Positions 1-9,131 of a stretch of 64,000 nucleotides of DNA are shown here, in pieces. The notes under the pieces were generated by a model, which saw only the letters and a program-made list of their open reading frames with translations, was not told the origin of the DNA and did no database searches. The position numbers and the translations under genes were made by a program. Within the stretch, counting starts at the first letter, position 1, and each line of letters begins with the position of its first letter. The DNA comes from Vibrio gigantis (GTDB taxonomy: Bacteria > Pseudomonadota > Gammaproteobacteria > Enterobacterales > Vibrionaceae), in the NCBI RefSeq assembly GCF_024347515.1, contig NZ_AP025494.1, forward strand, positions 161,165 to 225,164. The letters run 5' to 3'.

Positions 1-520
1 AGAAAAGGCGAAGCATGACGCAACGGTTGACCGTGTGGATGAGACGCTGAGTAACATTCCTTCTTGGTACATGAAACCACCGAAGTCTAACGGTGAAGGC
101 TTTTTTGCAGCCGGAACAGGAATGAGCTCTGACTTAGACATGGCGGTAACTAAAGCGAAGATTAACGCTGAGTTTGAATTGGCCAAGAAATATCGCCAAA
201 TCGTATCGGGCAGTGAACGTGCGTACACATCAGAAACAACCAATTCAGCGACGACGGAAAGCAAAGTCGTATCGTTGACCGAAAAGACAATCGATAAGCT
301 GGTGGCGAACGCACAGCTCTCTGACTATGACGTAACGGATACAGAAATTATCCGTGAAAGTACTCAGTACCGCGTCTACTTATTGTCATTCATGCCATAC
401 GATTCGAACAATGATGGCAATGATGACTTATTCCGTGACGTTCGAGCAGCAAGCGACATTGCTTTTAAAGACTTAGAGCGTCGTGTAGATAAGGCAACAA
501 ACGGCAACGCTGTTGAGTAG
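1..520 (+). CDS. LPP20-lipoprotein-like protein, 5' end outside window
   Basis: The frame is open from the first bases of the window, so the GTG at 35 is probably internal and the gene is 5'-partial. The visible part has a SWYMKPP-type segment followed by a glycine-rich FFAAGTGMSSDLDMA stretch and an alpha/beta tail, which resembles the LPP20 lipoprotein domain. That family is found in envelope proteins of unknown role. Any signal peptide and lipobox would lie upstream and cannot be checked. It ends 11 bp before the next gene on the same strand, so the two are probably co-transcribed. Family assignment is by motif resemblance only. Confidence 0.5.
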   Translation, partial: EKAKHDATVDRVDETLSNIPSWYMKPPKSNGEGFFAAGTGMSSDLDMAVTKAKINAEFELAKKYRQIVSGSERAYTSETTNSATTESKVVSLTEKTIDKLVANAQLSDYDVTDTEIIRESTQYRVYLLSFMPYDSNNDGNDDLFRDVRAASDIAFKDLERRVDKATNGNAVE

Positions 521-531
521 GGTGGTGCCGT

Positions 532-999
532 GTGAAGGCTATCAATCATCAAATAACAACAGCAAGCGCCTATTACATCTGCATGAATACCATGCAAGAC
601 ACATTCTATTGGATGTCATTTGCAGGTATGGGTTTCGCGATGTTAGGAGCATTACTGCCTGACATTGACACCAGACATAGCAGGGTAGGGCGCATTGTTC
701 CGTTTTTGAGTATACCGATTGAAGGCATTCTCGGGCATCGAGGAGCGCTACATAGTTTACTTGCCGCGTTCGGCCTTTGGTTCTTATGTGCGACGTATGA
801 GTTTCCTTGGGCGTACTCGCTAACATTTGGCTATATAGGTCACCTTGTGGGGGATGCTTGTACCAAATCAGGCATCAATTTCTTTTGGCCGATAACTACT
901 CGGTATCGAGTACCGCTGACGCCAGCAAGTAACGGCTTCTTTGAGGCAATTACCACGCTTGGATGTGTCGTGATGGCGAGTTGGATTGCATTGAGATAA
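532..999 (+). CDS. YdjM-like inner-membrane metal-dependent hydrolase (DUF457 family)
   Basis: 155 residues from a GTG start preceded by a purine-rich GGTGG. The motif LLPDIDTRHS near residues 40-50 and GHRGALHSL near 68-76, followed by GHLVGDACTKSG, are the conserved Asp/His signature of the YdjM/LexA-regulated membrane hydrolase family (PF04307). Several hydrophobic segments are visible (around residues 25-40, 75-105 and 140-155). Substrate is unknown for the family. A second, distinct member lies at 49005-49373 inside the CBASS operon. The following 1.2 kb has no gene, only iterons. Confidence 0.75.
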   Translation: MKAINHQITTASAYYICMNTMQDTFYWMSFAGMGFAMLGALLPDIDTRHSRVGRIVPFLSIPIEGILGHRGALHSLLAAFGLWFLCATYEFPWAYSLTFGYIGHLVGDACTKSGINFFWPITTRYRVPLTPASNGFFEAITTLGCVVMASWIALR

Positions 1000-1069
1000 G
1001 TCCAAATTGAGGTTTAGGTATGAATACAGGTTAAGAAAGTACATTAGATAGGATCAACATCACACATTC

Positions 1070-2185
1070 CCCGTGTAAAACACGGATTTTGTGTGTGAGT
1101 TGGGATATAACACGGAAAAACTGTATTGCTTAACACGGTATCGGTAATGCAAACACGGATATCTTGTGTGAATACGCCTAATATTGGCAAATAACACGGG
1201 TAACATGTGTGATTAACCGGAAATTTGAGTGTTTACACGGATAATATGATCATCAAGGAGGGTTATGAATAGGAAGTATCGGTTAGCGAGTACGATATAG
1301 CGTAAATAGTGTGCATATACAGACTACAAAACCATCAAACCAACAGAAGTTCTTGTGTCTTGGCATCACCGGAAAATGTGTAATGAATGAAATAGCGACA
1401 CGGAGAGCTTGTATGAACACCGTCCAGCAACCATTCAGGCACGGATTTTTTGTTGTAATTTAGGATACGATAAATGTTATGTCATGTTTTTACACGGATA
1501 ATCTGTGTTGAAACACGGATAAACTGATCAAAAAACCTCTGTAGTAGGTTTACGATGGAAAAACACGGATTATTTGTAATGCTACACGGGTAAACTGATC
1601 ATTGAAGCAGTTAATTTGTCGATTCAGCTTCAAAACACGGATAAAGAGTGATGATACACGGATAAATTGATCATTTAATGCCGAAATTTGAATGCCTCTG
1701 TTAAATAGGACGGGAAAACTGTTCTAAATAGACGGGGGCTTTGGTGTATCTTGGAATCAAACACGGATAAATAGATCAATACAGGTATTGGTTTGGATAA
1801 ATTTCAAACAAATAAAATGCATAACCATAAGTATAAAACCTTTATAACTTAGTACCCAACCACAGACAAAACGATATAAAACAACATCATACCAATTAAT
1901 TTGAAGTGATATCTGCCATGAAATAAGTACGCGGATTATATGTGTTATTGCACGGATAAACAGATCAATAACTACAGAAATAGTACACTATAAACGCTCA
2001 CTACTGCGTACATCAGCATGGTTAAAGGAATGGGTGTTCAATTTGTATTCAGGAAATTGAAAGCTTTATGGCAGATGGCCGGGACTCTCAAATGAAGAAA
2101 CGCGGATTTCTTGTTGGGATACACGGATTTCTAGAGTTAATAACGGAAAAGCTGTGATACTAACACGGATAAAGTGTTATACTTT
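1070..2185 (+). repeat. Iteron array, probable replication origin
   Basis: About 20 direct, mostly same-strand copies of ACACGGATAA-like sequence are scattered through this otherwise gene-free 1.1 kb. Clear copies start near 1080, 1152, 1235, 1491, 1513, 1562, 1583, 1634, 1656, 1761, 1950, 2120 and 2164. Two flavours are seen: ACACGGATAAAnTGATCA, which contains a Dam GATC site, and ACACGGATnnnnTGTGT, which is partly self-complementary. Their position directly upstream of the initiator gene is the usual arrangement of an iteron-controlled origin with autoregulation of rep. The last copy (2164) abuts a TTATACT -10-like element ahead of rep. Confidence 0.85.
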
Positions 2186-2216
2186 CACACAGTAGAAAAT
2201 ACAGTTGAGATTAGGC

Positions 2217-3281
2217 ATGGATAGTAAGGTCACTACCTCGAAGAAACACACACTTCCAAAACAGTTTAAAAAGGCGCACAAGCTTGTATTCTCGCAGCAG
2301 GACCTTACACAACGTGAGGCAGACCTGTTTGCCTTGATGATAGCCCACATGAAGCCTGAAGACTGGGAAAACAATAATACTCCAACCTATCAATTCACCT
2401 CAACTCAGCTTTCGAGATGGTTGAACATTGATCCCAAAGAACTCGCAAAGACACTACGACCTGTTGCCGATAGACTGACTAAGAAAAACATTGGCGTGTT
2501 GGTTGAAGATGATACCAAAGAGATCCAGGAGTTCGACTTCATCTCGATATTCAAACGTGTGACATACAAAGATAGACGCCTGACAATGAAGCCCAATGAA
2601 GAGCTGAAAGACGCCTACATTGAGTATAACAATAGCTATGCGCTTATTACCACACAGAGTTTTCTTAGCCTGAAAAAAGAGTATGCTAAACGTCTTTACG
2701 AAATCCTTAGTCGTTTTAAAAGTGGCGGTACCTATCTGCAAACCTTTGATATTGAAGACTTAAAAGGCTTATTTGGGCTCCATGACCCAGCAGGAAAGAT
2801 AAAGTCAGGTAAGCGATCCTTTTCCAATAACAGTGTCTTTATTGATCGTTGCATTAAAGCCAGCATTAAAGGTATAGAGGATGACTCAGAGACAAATCAG
2901 GAGATCATGTTCTTTGACTCTGAAGATGGCAGAACCCATGGTTATGAGGTTTACCGTGAAGGTCGTAAGATATCTAAGATCAAATTTTTATACCGTTGGG
3001 TAGAGAAGAAAGGCCCAGTTCAAAAACTCAACCTTGATGACATCAAACGTATAATCTCTTCATTAGAAATGAAGCGTGTCGGTGGAAGTGACCTCACGAC
3101 TGACGAACTTAAGAACCTTGCACATTGCTATACGTCTATTGGGGAGCAGGACAGAGCAAGCAAGATCAATATAGCCATCAAGCGTCGCGAAAAAGAAGAA
3201 GAACAACGTGTGGAAATGGCACAATCTATTGAGAGTTTCCTAAACGAAATTAACAACCTATCTGTTGATGATAATTACTAA
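2217..3281 (+). CDS. repB: Replication initiation protein, Rep_3 (RepB/RepE) family
   Basis: 354 residues from the ATG at 2217, with a GATTAGG ribosome-binding stretch just upstream; a TTG at 2205 in the same frame is less likely. The N-terminal half (LTQREADLFALMIAHMKPEDW, then SRWLNIDPKELAKTLRPVADRL) and the middle segment (ALITTQSFLSLKKEYAKRLYEILSRFK) match the two winged-helix domains of Rep_3 plasmid initiators (PF01051). Such proteins bind iterons to open the origin and, as dimers, repress their own promoter. The dense iteron array upstream and degenerate copies downstream support this. The C-terminal 60 residues are charged and helical, longer than in minimal family members. Confidence 0.9.
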   Translation: MDSKVTTSKKHTLPKQFKKAHKLVFSQQDLTQREADLFALMIAHMKPEDWENNNTPTYQFTSTQLSRWLNIDPKELAKTLRPVADRLTKKNIGVLVEDDTKEIQEFDFISIFKRVTYKDRRLTMKPNEELKDAYIEYNNSYALITTQSFLSLKKEYAKRLYEILSRFKSGGTYLQTFDIEDLKGLFGLHDPAGKIKSGKRSFSNNSVFIDRCIKASIKGIEDDSETNQEIMFFDSEDGRTHGYEVYREGRKISKIKFLYRWVEKKGPVQKLNLDDIKRIISSLEMKRVGGSDLTTDELKNLAHCYTSIGEQDRASKINIAIKRREKEEEQRVEMAQSIESFLNEINNLSVDDNY

Positions 3282-3351
3282 TAAATACAATAATTTAAGT
3301 CACTTACACACAGCTAGAAATAATGCTTTAAAACTATTCAGTGACAAGATG

Positions 3352-3505
3352 GTGATTACACGGATAAAGTGTGCTTTTAAAGAGAGCTAAAAGATCAATA
3401 AACAAGGATATACAGATCAAAGAATCGGATAGAAAGATCATAAGTTCGGGTAGGATGATCATACATTCGGAAAATGAGATCAAATATACGGGTAATGTGT
3501 AATTG
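3352..3505 (+). repeat. Degenerate iteron-like repeats downstream of rep
   Basis: The gene-free stretch 3282-3710 contains one good iteron (ACACGGATAAAGTGTG near 3358) followed by short irregular units of CGGATA/CGGGTA followed by GATCA (near 3411-3495). These look like decayed or diverged copies of the GATC-bearing iteron class and may extend the control region to both sides of rep. The rest of the gap, 3505-3710, is AT-rich with nothing recognisable. Confidence 0.5.
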
Positions 3506-3710
3506 AAAACGCCAAAAGCTCTTTCTAAACAGTTACTTACGATGCTTCATAGTTATTATAGATCCCATACTTTCAATACTTAATAATAGAAATAAATAGT
3601 AATTAATATAGAGTGTAGATAATAACAGTAGTTCAAGGCCATGATTGCTTAAGACAGTTAACCATCATCAGGACAACTCCAACTACATTTCAAATTCGCA
3701 TCGGTTGAAA

Positions 3711-3741
3711 AAATAAAGAACCCAACGTGGGTTCTTTATTT
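3711..3741. terminator. Strong bidirectional hairpin terminator
   Basis: Perfect 14-bp inverted repeat AAATAAAGAACCCA / TGGGTTCTTTATTT with a 3-nt ACG loop. The A/T-rich outer stem gives a T tract on both strands, so it can end transcription from rep (plus) and from the IS91 remnant (minus). Confidence 0.75.
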
Positions 3742-3744
3742 CGA

Positions 3745-4285
3745 TTAACTGTCGTCTGAAACCACCCAATGGTCAGCCACCAGCCGCGTTATAAAGGCAT
3801 CGAAGAATTCTTTTTTACCGAATATACCCATTTCATTAAAATCATTGTTGCAGTAGCTACACAGCACCTCAGTTATTTCTTCATTCACTAGATAGTGGAT
3901 TTCTTGCTCATTGCGAATGAAAGGGCAGTCCTCTCCACTCAAATCTAACTGTGCGTAATGGGTGCTGAGAAGTTGAGTGATGGCACCGCGCCAACACTTC
4001 TCAGTGGTCTTAGCTTTAAAGAAAATGGGCTTCCATAGACCTGTCCTCTTACATAAGCCCCCGCGGGTGACAGACAAATGTATGTGCACATTCCAATTCA
4101 GCTTTCTCCCGTAGGTATGAAGTGCACAGAACACGCCAATATCGATATCGAGTTGCCTTGCCCATCCAAGAAGATTTTGGCTGCACAGCTAAAGAGATGA
4201 TTGAGAAGAAAGCGATTATCCCGAAAGATTGGCCACAGCGTGTGAGGAAGAGTCAACGTAACGTGTTGATACTCACACTCAGGAA
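3745..4285 (-). pseudogene. IS91-family transposase remnant (C-terminal half, frameshifted)
   Basis: On the minus strand, the segment from 4285 down to about 4170 reads PECEYQHVTLTLPHTLWPIF and LNHLFSCAAK. After a frame change near 4150 it continues as GVFCALHTYGRKLNWNVHIH followed by LSVTRGGL. Together these are consecutive conserved parts of IS91/IS801-type Y2 transposases (PF04986). The N-terminal half is missing: the homology stops exactly at 4285, where the IS5-type element begins at 4286. So the gene is broken by both a frameshift and an insertion or deletion. It is not functional. Confidence 0.75.
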
Positions 4286-5336
4286 GGCTTTGTTTCCTAA
4301 TTGGATCTCAGATAGAAACGGCCAGTATGGGTGATTATTAGGCTATTTCTATCGTTTTAGGCATACCTAACCCTGTGAGCTTATTCAACGCTTTAATCAT
4401 GGCGTAGGTTTCACCAACCTGAGCATTATAGTTTCTTAAACTTAATCGCCCACCAAACAGTGTCTTTACACGGAACATAGCCGTCTCTGAAAGTGACCGT
4501 TTATGGTAACCGTACTTCTTTTTCCAATGTTTATTTGAGCCGTATAATTTCTGGCAAGCTACCGCCAGATTACGGGGGTGACCTCGTAACCAAAAAGCAG
4601 CACCTTCTCTCGGTGGAATAAGTGGAACAGCTTGTTTAATACGTATTGCTTCGTAGCATTGTCTTGTATCGTAAGCTCCATCACCAGATATCTCATTGAT
4701 TCTACGACGAGTTTGATTCAGTAAATTAGGAAGAGCTTCACCGTCAGTGACATTCGATAAACTTAACTCAGCCGCAATGATTTCATGAGTGCCAGTGTCT
4801 ACGGCTAAATGGAGCTTACGCCAAACTCGACGCTTCCCGTCAGTACCATGTTTTTTTACTTTCCATTCACCTTCACCGTAGACCTTTAGCCCTGTTGCAT
4901 CAATGGCTAAATGCTGTATTGCGCCTCGGGTCTTTGTCTTGAATGACACATTAACCGTTTTGGCTCGTTTACTGATGCATGAATAATGAGGACATGACAA
5001 CGGGAGTTGAGCGAGTTTGAAAACAGAATCGATGAATCCTTGTAACGCTCTCAACGGCATCGCGAATACTCGTTTAACCATGAGGGCGGTCGTAATGGCT
5101 AAGTCACTAAACAATCGAGGTCGACCTCGTTTACCTTGCTTGAGTTGCTTCCACTGTTGAATCGTTTCCTCATCAATCCAGAATGTCAGTGAACCACGAT
5201 TGATTAGGGCTTGGTTATATTGTTTCCAGTTAGTTGTTCTGTAGCGAGGCTTTGGCATTGCTCTAAGTATGTGAGTGAACTTAGATGATCTGATCGTAGC
5301 TTTAAGCATTAGTTCCCTGATTTAGGAAACAAAGCC
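4286..5336. mobile_element. IS5-family insertion sequence, complete (1,051 bp)
   Basis: Bounded by inverted repeats GGCTTTGTTTCCTAATT at 4286 and its complement TTAGGAAACAAAGCC ending at 5336. It contains one full-length transposase gene and is inserted into the IS91 remnant. No convincing target-site duplication was seen on either side, so a deletion next to the element may have removed the IS91 N-terminus. Confidence 0.85.
4338..5309 (-). CDS. IS5-family transposase (DDE)
   Basis: 323 residues, full length for the IS903-like IS5 subgroup. It contains MPKPRYRTTNWKQYNQALIN and GSLTFWIDE at the N-terminus, the first catalytic Asp in AIDATGLKVYGEGEW (about residue 145), a second in SGDGAYDT (about 217) and a C-terminal Y-R-E region YGYHKRSLSETAMFRVK. 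The ATG at 5309 has an AGGGA ribosome-binding site 6 nt upstream; an internal ATG 17 codons later is the alternative. It catalyses cut-and-paste movement of the element. No frameshift or stop was seen. Confidence 0.9.
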   Translation of the reverse strand: MLKATIRSSKFTHILRAMPKPRYRTTNWKQYNQALINRGSLTFWIDEETIQQWKQLKQGKRGRPRLFSDLAITTALMVKRVFAMPLRALQGFIDSVFKLAQLPLSCPHYSCISKRAKTVNVSFKTKTRGAIQHLAIDATGLKVYGEGEWKVKKHGTDGKRRVWRKLHLAVDTGTHEIIAAELSLSNVTDGEALPNLLNQTRRRINEISGDGAYDTRQCYEAIRIKQAVPLIPPREGAAFWLRGHPRNLAVACQKLYGSNKHWKKKYGYHKRSLSETAMFRVKTLFGGRLSLRNYNAQVGETYAMIKALNKLTGLGMPKTIEIA

Positions 5337-5483
5337 AGTCGGACTTTGTAAGCTTATCTGTTTTAAATATTGTCGGTTGAAAGTCTGCGTGAGGTGGAAA
5401 ACACGGGATAGTTAACCTAATGTCCTACATGACTGTAATATTATAAATTGTGCCATGGTGGCACCTGTTATTTGGTAATCGTA

Positions 5484-6635
5484 ATGAAAAATGTATTGGT
5501 AGCTGTAACCGGCGCAAGCCCACAAGTTCTAACAGAGACTGTTTATGCACTGTATAAGCAGGGAAACCCGATGCCAGAAGAGATCTTTGTTATCACAACA
5601 GAAAACTCGAAACAAACTCTAATTGATGGTTTTTTTGTTAAAGGCCACTGGCAAAAATTGATAGAAGATTACCACCTACCAGAGATTAAATTTGACGAGA
5701 ACAATATTTGGCTGATTGAAGATGAGCAAGGCAATGTATTAAGTGATGCAAAAGGTGAAGCAGATCAAACAATCATGGCAGACTTTATCACTAGTAAAAT
5801 TGCACAACTAACTCAAAATGATGATCTGATGATTCATGCATCTATAGCGGGTGGCCGAAAAACGATGGCGTTTTATATGGGATATGCAATGTCACTCTAT
5901 GGTCGAGAACAAGATGTTTTGAGTCATGTATTTGTAGATGATGATTATGAATTTACGAGTGAGTTTTATTATCCAACGCCATATGATAAGCATATCGTTG
6001 GCCGAGATAAGAAAAAAGTGGTCAATACCAAAAATGCAAACGTAACCCTCGCTGAGATTCCTTTTGTACGTATGCGTCGTCAGGTTGATGAAGCAATGTT
6101 TACTCAAATGAACGAACATTCATTCTCCAAAACAGTCTCTGCAATGAACAGTGCGGCTGGTAAAGACGTCATTGTCAATATTAACACCTTGAGTAAAGAG
6201 CTTGAGGTTGCTGGTATCTCCATAAAATTGACAGGCAAAGCCTTGGCGATTTACTTGTTCTTCTTAACTCACTCAGATCGAAAAGAGACGCTAGATCGCT
6301 TTTTTGAAGATGATGTGACCCATACGCAACGCTATTTAGAAATACTCAACACTATCAAAGCGGATGTTAGACTTTATAAAAGTATGGGGTTAGAGGATGA
6401 AGGGGAATGGAGGCAATCACCAACTCAGGTTACTCCGAAAATGACAAAAGACTTTGTGCGCCAATCTTTGAATGGCCTCCATAAATTATTTGAAAAGTCG
6501 CTGGCCCCCCATCTAGTGGAACAAATAAAAGTGCACTCAGATGGTTTGAAATCAGGAGCGACGTATAGTGTCAAACAAGAGCTGAAAATCTACTTAGATG
6601 GTAAGCGTCTACGAACCGACTCATTGACTTTCTAA
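5484..6635 (+). CDS. CRISPR-associated ring nuclease, Cas_NE0113 / Csm6-type
   Basis: 383 residues from ATG 5484; a TTG 12 codons upstream is possible but starts with an unlikely peptide. Residues 1-22 (MKNVLVAVTGASPQVLTETV) and 118-138 (HASIAGGRKTMAFYMGYAMS) are the signature of the NE0113 family (TIGR02584/PF09623). This CARF-type domain binds cyclic oligoadenylate, and family members are described as ring nucleases that degrade the second messenger of type III CRISPR systems. The C-terminal 180 residues look helical and are not recognised. No cas gene or repeat array lies nearby; neighbours are insertion sequences, so the gene is an orphan, probably acquired. Function in isolation is inference. 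Confidence 0.8.
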   Translation: MKNVLVAVTGASPQVLTETVYALYKQGNPMPEEIFVITTENSKQTLIDGFFVKGHWQKLIEDYHLPEIKFDENNIWLIEDEQGNVLSDAKGEADQTIMADFITSKIAQLTQNDDLMIHASIAGGRKTMAFYMGYAMSLYGREQDVLSHVFVDDDYEFTSEFYYPTPYDKHIVGRDKKKVVNTKNANVTLAEIPFVRMRRQVDEAMFTQMNEHSFSKTVSAMNSAAGKDVIVNINTLSKELEVAGISIKLTGKALAIYLFFLTHSDRKETLDRFFEDDVTHTQRYLEILNTIKADVRLYKSMGLEDEGEWRQSPTQVTPKMTKDFVRQSLNGLHKLFEKSLAPHLVEQIKVHSDGLKSGATYSVKQELKIYLDGKRLRTDSLTF

Positions 6636-6643
6636 TATCTACG

Positions 6644-6671
6644 CAGATACCGCCAACTAAGGCGGTATCTG
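6644..6671 (+). terminator. Stem-loop after ring nuclease gene
   Basis: Perfect 11-bp stem CAGATACCGCC / GGCGGTATCTG with a 6-nt loop, starting 9 nt after the stop codon. The following TCATTCT is a poor T tract, so termination efficiency is uncertain. Confidence 0.6.
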
Positions 6672-6701
6672 TCATTCTGAGCGGTATTCTGTAGGGGCGG
6701 A

Positions 6702-8369
6702 CTATTCCGTCTTTGGCATGTTCCAAGGTAGAAGATGACCATGGTCATCCTCACTCTTCAGTTTCGGGATTTCTCGTAACACGTATTCGAGGTACTCATA
6801 CGGCTCACAGTCGTTAGCCTTCGCGGTTTCGATAAGACTGTACAACACTGCACTGGCGCGGGCTCCATTATGAGTCTTTGAGAACAACCACTTGTTCCGT
6901 CCTACCGTGAACGGACGTACTGAACGTTCCGCTCGGTTATTATCCATGCTTAACCGGCCATCATCGATAACTCTTACTAGCTTCGACCATTGATTGAGAC
7001 TGTAGCTAATCGCCTCACCCAATTTACTTTTAGGGGGCACCTGAGTGACCGATTTATCTAACCACGCCTTGAACTCATTGAGCTGAGACTGAGTCTTTGA
7101 TTGGCGGGTAAGATATCGCTCTTCCCTCGTCTTATCTTTGAGTGCTTGTTCAACACGATAGAGCTTTTGGAACCAATTGACTGCCCACTGGATTTTACCC
7201 CCTTTACCTTGCTTGCCTTTTGGTTGGCTCTGCTCGGCCTCTATGAACTTGCGTCTTGCATGCGCCCAGCAACCCACCAACTTCGCCTCTGTCTTTTCAT
7301 ACGCTTTATACCCATCCACATGAAGGTATCCAGTGTAGTTTGACAGGTACCATTCAGGGCAGTGGTGACCGCGACTCCCTTCCTGGTAGTCGAACAAGAC
7401 GATACCGGGGGATTTCGCATTCCCTCCTCGGTCCGGACCACACCCATACAACCAGATGTAACTTTTCTTTCTTTCGTCATCGAGCACGGTCAACGTGGTC
7501 TCGTCCGCGAACAGAACATCTTGAGCAAGGAGGCTTTCTTTCAGTAAGGCGATTAACGGCTCTACCTTATCAGCGCAACGCAGTATCCACTGACTCATCG
7601 TTTTTCGGCTGAGCGCTAACCCATATTGTCTGAACAACGATTCTTGACGATAGAGAGGCAAGGCATAGTGGTATTTGTTCGTGATGATTTGCGCAAGCAA
7701 AGAGGGCGTCGCGATGCTTTTCGGGATAATCGATGCTGGCGGTGGAGCCATCAACATGAGGCTCTTTTCTCCTAGCACGTCACATTGACGACAGACGTAT
7801 TTGGGTCTTTCAGTGACTTCAACGTATAACTTGGCTGGGATATACACCAGTTTTTCACTGGTGCTCTGTCCCATCTTGCAGAGTAACGACTGGCAACACG
7901 AGCAGGTTTTTTCTGATTCTGGAATGTCCACCACAACACGCTCTCGTGGTAGGTCTTCGGGAAGCTTTGGGCGACCACGTCGTTTTGTCTCGGATGAAGT
8001 GTTTTTTGCTTCCGATGTTTTATCATTCTGAGTATCGGCCGCTTCCTCTTCACCTGTCGTATCGGCATGAGTCTCCGCCTCATTGAACTCTAAGTCCTGA
8101 GGGGGCATGGTTTCGCTACTGCTACCAAAGCGTTTACGCCGCGCTAGGTTGAGTTTTTCAACCAGCGATTGGATAGTTATTTCGCTCTCGTTTAGAGACT
8201 GGCGAAGTGTGAGTACGTTCGATTTACTCTCGTCTAGAGATTGTCTCAGTGTGAGTATGTTCGATTCACTTTCGCCTAGAGATTGGTGAAGAGTGAGTAC
8301 CGTAGATTCAAGCTCAGTCACTTTTGAACGTAAGAGCGCTAGCTCATCTTCTTTATTTTTATTTGGCAT
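6702..8369 (-). CDS. tnpC: IS66-family transposase TnpC
   Basis: 555 residues. Order visible: N-terminal coiled coil, zinc-binding segment (CSCCQSLLCKMG about 157-168; YVCRQCD about 192-198), DDE core with FADETTLTVLDDERKK (about 288-303), HVDGYKAYEKTEAKLVGCWAH (about 350-370), and the C-terminal NRAERSVRPFTVGRNKWLFS typical of IS66. Unusually the coiled coil contains three near-identical 14-residue units built on LTLRQSLxES, a local tandem expansion. The reading frame is intact. It is the catalytic subunit for movement of the element. Confidence 0.9.
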   Translation of the reverse strand: MPNKNKEDELALLRSKVTELESTVLTLHQSLGESESNILTLRQSLDESKSNVLTLRQSLNESEITIQSLVEKLNLARRKRFGSSSETMPPQDLEFNEAETHADTTGEEEAADTQNDKTSEAKNTSSETKRRGRPKLPEDLPRERVVVDIPESEKTCSCCQSLLCKMGQSTSEKLVYIPAKLYVEVTERPKYVCRQCDVLGEKSLMLMAPPPASIIPKSIATPSLLAQIITNKYHYALPLYRQESLFRQYGLALSRKTMSQWILRCADKVEPLIALLKESLLAQDVLFADETTLTVLDDERKKSYIWLYGCGPDRGGNAKSPGIVLFDYQEGSRGHHCPEWYLSNYTGYLHVDGYKAYEKTEAKLVGCWAHARRKFIEAEQSQPKGKQGKGGKIQWAVNWFQKLYRVEQALKDKTREERYLTRQSKTQSQLNEFKAWLDKSVTQVPPKSKLGEAISYSLNQWSKLVRVIDDGRLSMDNNRAERSVRPFTVGRNKWLFSKTHNGARASAVLYSLIETAKANDCEPYEYLEYVLREIPKLKSEDDHGHLLPWNMPKTE

Positions 8370-8424
8370 ATAAGGAAGATCGCAGAGATCCGCGAAAGTT
8401 CCTTATCCGCTAATATTTTTTAAT

Positions 8425-8781
8425 TTAATTAAGACTTTGGTAATTCAATGTTTGATGGGGTTTCATTTTTTCAATGTCGAGCCCATCAAGCAACCAATGC
8501 CACTGCTCTTCCGTTAATGAGAGGGTTTTCCCTGGCATTTTTCTTGGCCAAGCGAACTTGTCTTTTTCGAGTCGCTTTTGCCAGAGGCAAAAGCCATTAC
8601 GCTGCCAGTAGAGAACTTTGAGCTTATCCCGCGTGCGATTACAGAAGACAAATAGCGCTTCGGAGAAGGGATTAAGGTTCATATTCTGTTCAACAATAAA
8701 GCTCAAGCCGTTAATGCCCTTTCTAAAATCGACGGGCGCCTTGTGGAGATAGACAACAGAGATATCAGGGAACATTTTCAT
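8425..8781 (-). CDS. tnpB: IS66-family accessory protein TnpB
   Basis: 118 residues from the ATG at 8781; the frame runs further upstream but the conserved N-terminus is MKMFPDISVVYLHKAPVDFR. The motif KGINGLSFIVEQ and the segment LFVFCNRTRDKLKVLYWQRN followed by GFCLWQKRLEKDKFAWP are characteristic of IS66 Orf2 (PF05717). Its start overlaps the tnpA stop by 4 nt, indicating translational coupling. Required for transposition by an undefined mechanism. Confidence 0.9.
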   Translation of the reverse strand: MKMFPDISVVYLHKAPVDFRKGINGLSFIVEQNMNLNPFSEALFVFCNRTRDKLKVLYWQRNGFCLWQKRLEKDKFAWPRKMPGKTLSLTEEQWHWLLDGLDIEKMKPHQTLNYQSLN

Positions 8782-9131
8782 ACAACAGCAAGCTCCTTCA
8801 ATAGAAGGCCGAGCCACTGAGGTGCTACATCACGAGGCACATGAAGAGAGCACGCGCCTGCTTCAAGGCGTAATTCCGTAGGTAACGTAGAGGGCGGCAG
8901 TTGCTCGGTTTTGGTGTTTATCATGGGTGTTTTTTCAACAACAACGAATTCAGAAAGTGAATCTTCTCGTTTTTTAGGCAGGTTGACTAAGTGGTGTAGT
9001 TTGCGACGGTTGTTGTCAAACGTTTTTGGATGAAGATTGTGCTCTAAACAAAACTGAGCGGCAGACTGCTCACTATTGTAATACTTCTGCACAAGACGTA
9101 GCCATTCTTGTTGAGATCTATGCTGAGACAT
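8778..9131 (-). CDS. tnpA: IS66-family accessory protein TnpA (helix-turn-helix)
   Basis: 117 residues. The N-terminal segment WLRLVQKYYNSEQSAAQFC and EHNLHPKTFDNNRRKL form the helix-turn-helix of IS66 Orf1 (IS3 OrfA-like). The C-terminal part (LRLEAGACSLHVPRDVAPQW followed by LGLLLKELA) is the second conserved block of this family. First gene of the three-gene unit, overlapping tnpB. Confidence 0.85.
   Translation of the reverse strand: MSQHRSQQEWLRLVQKYYNSEQSAAQFCLEHNLHPKTFDNNRRKLHHLVNLPKKREDSLSEFVVVEKTPMINTKTEQLPPSTLPTELRLEAGACSLHVPRDVAPQWLGLLLKELAVV

Noticed and set aside
4122..4334. Plus-strand frame of 70 codons
   Set aside because: It is the opposite strand of the IS91 transposase remnant and runs into the IS5-type terminal repeat.
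4277..5345. Target duplication for the IS5-type element
   Set aside because: Bases outside the terminal repeats (ACTCAGGAA and AGTCGGACT) are not duplicated.
5395..5410. Iteron-like AACACGGGATAG upstream of the ring nuclease
   Set aside because: Single isolated partial match far from the origin; likely chance or a displaced relic.
5300..6700. CRISPR array next to the ring nuclease
   Set aside because: No regularly spaced direct repeats were found on either side; only insertion sequences and a stem-loop.
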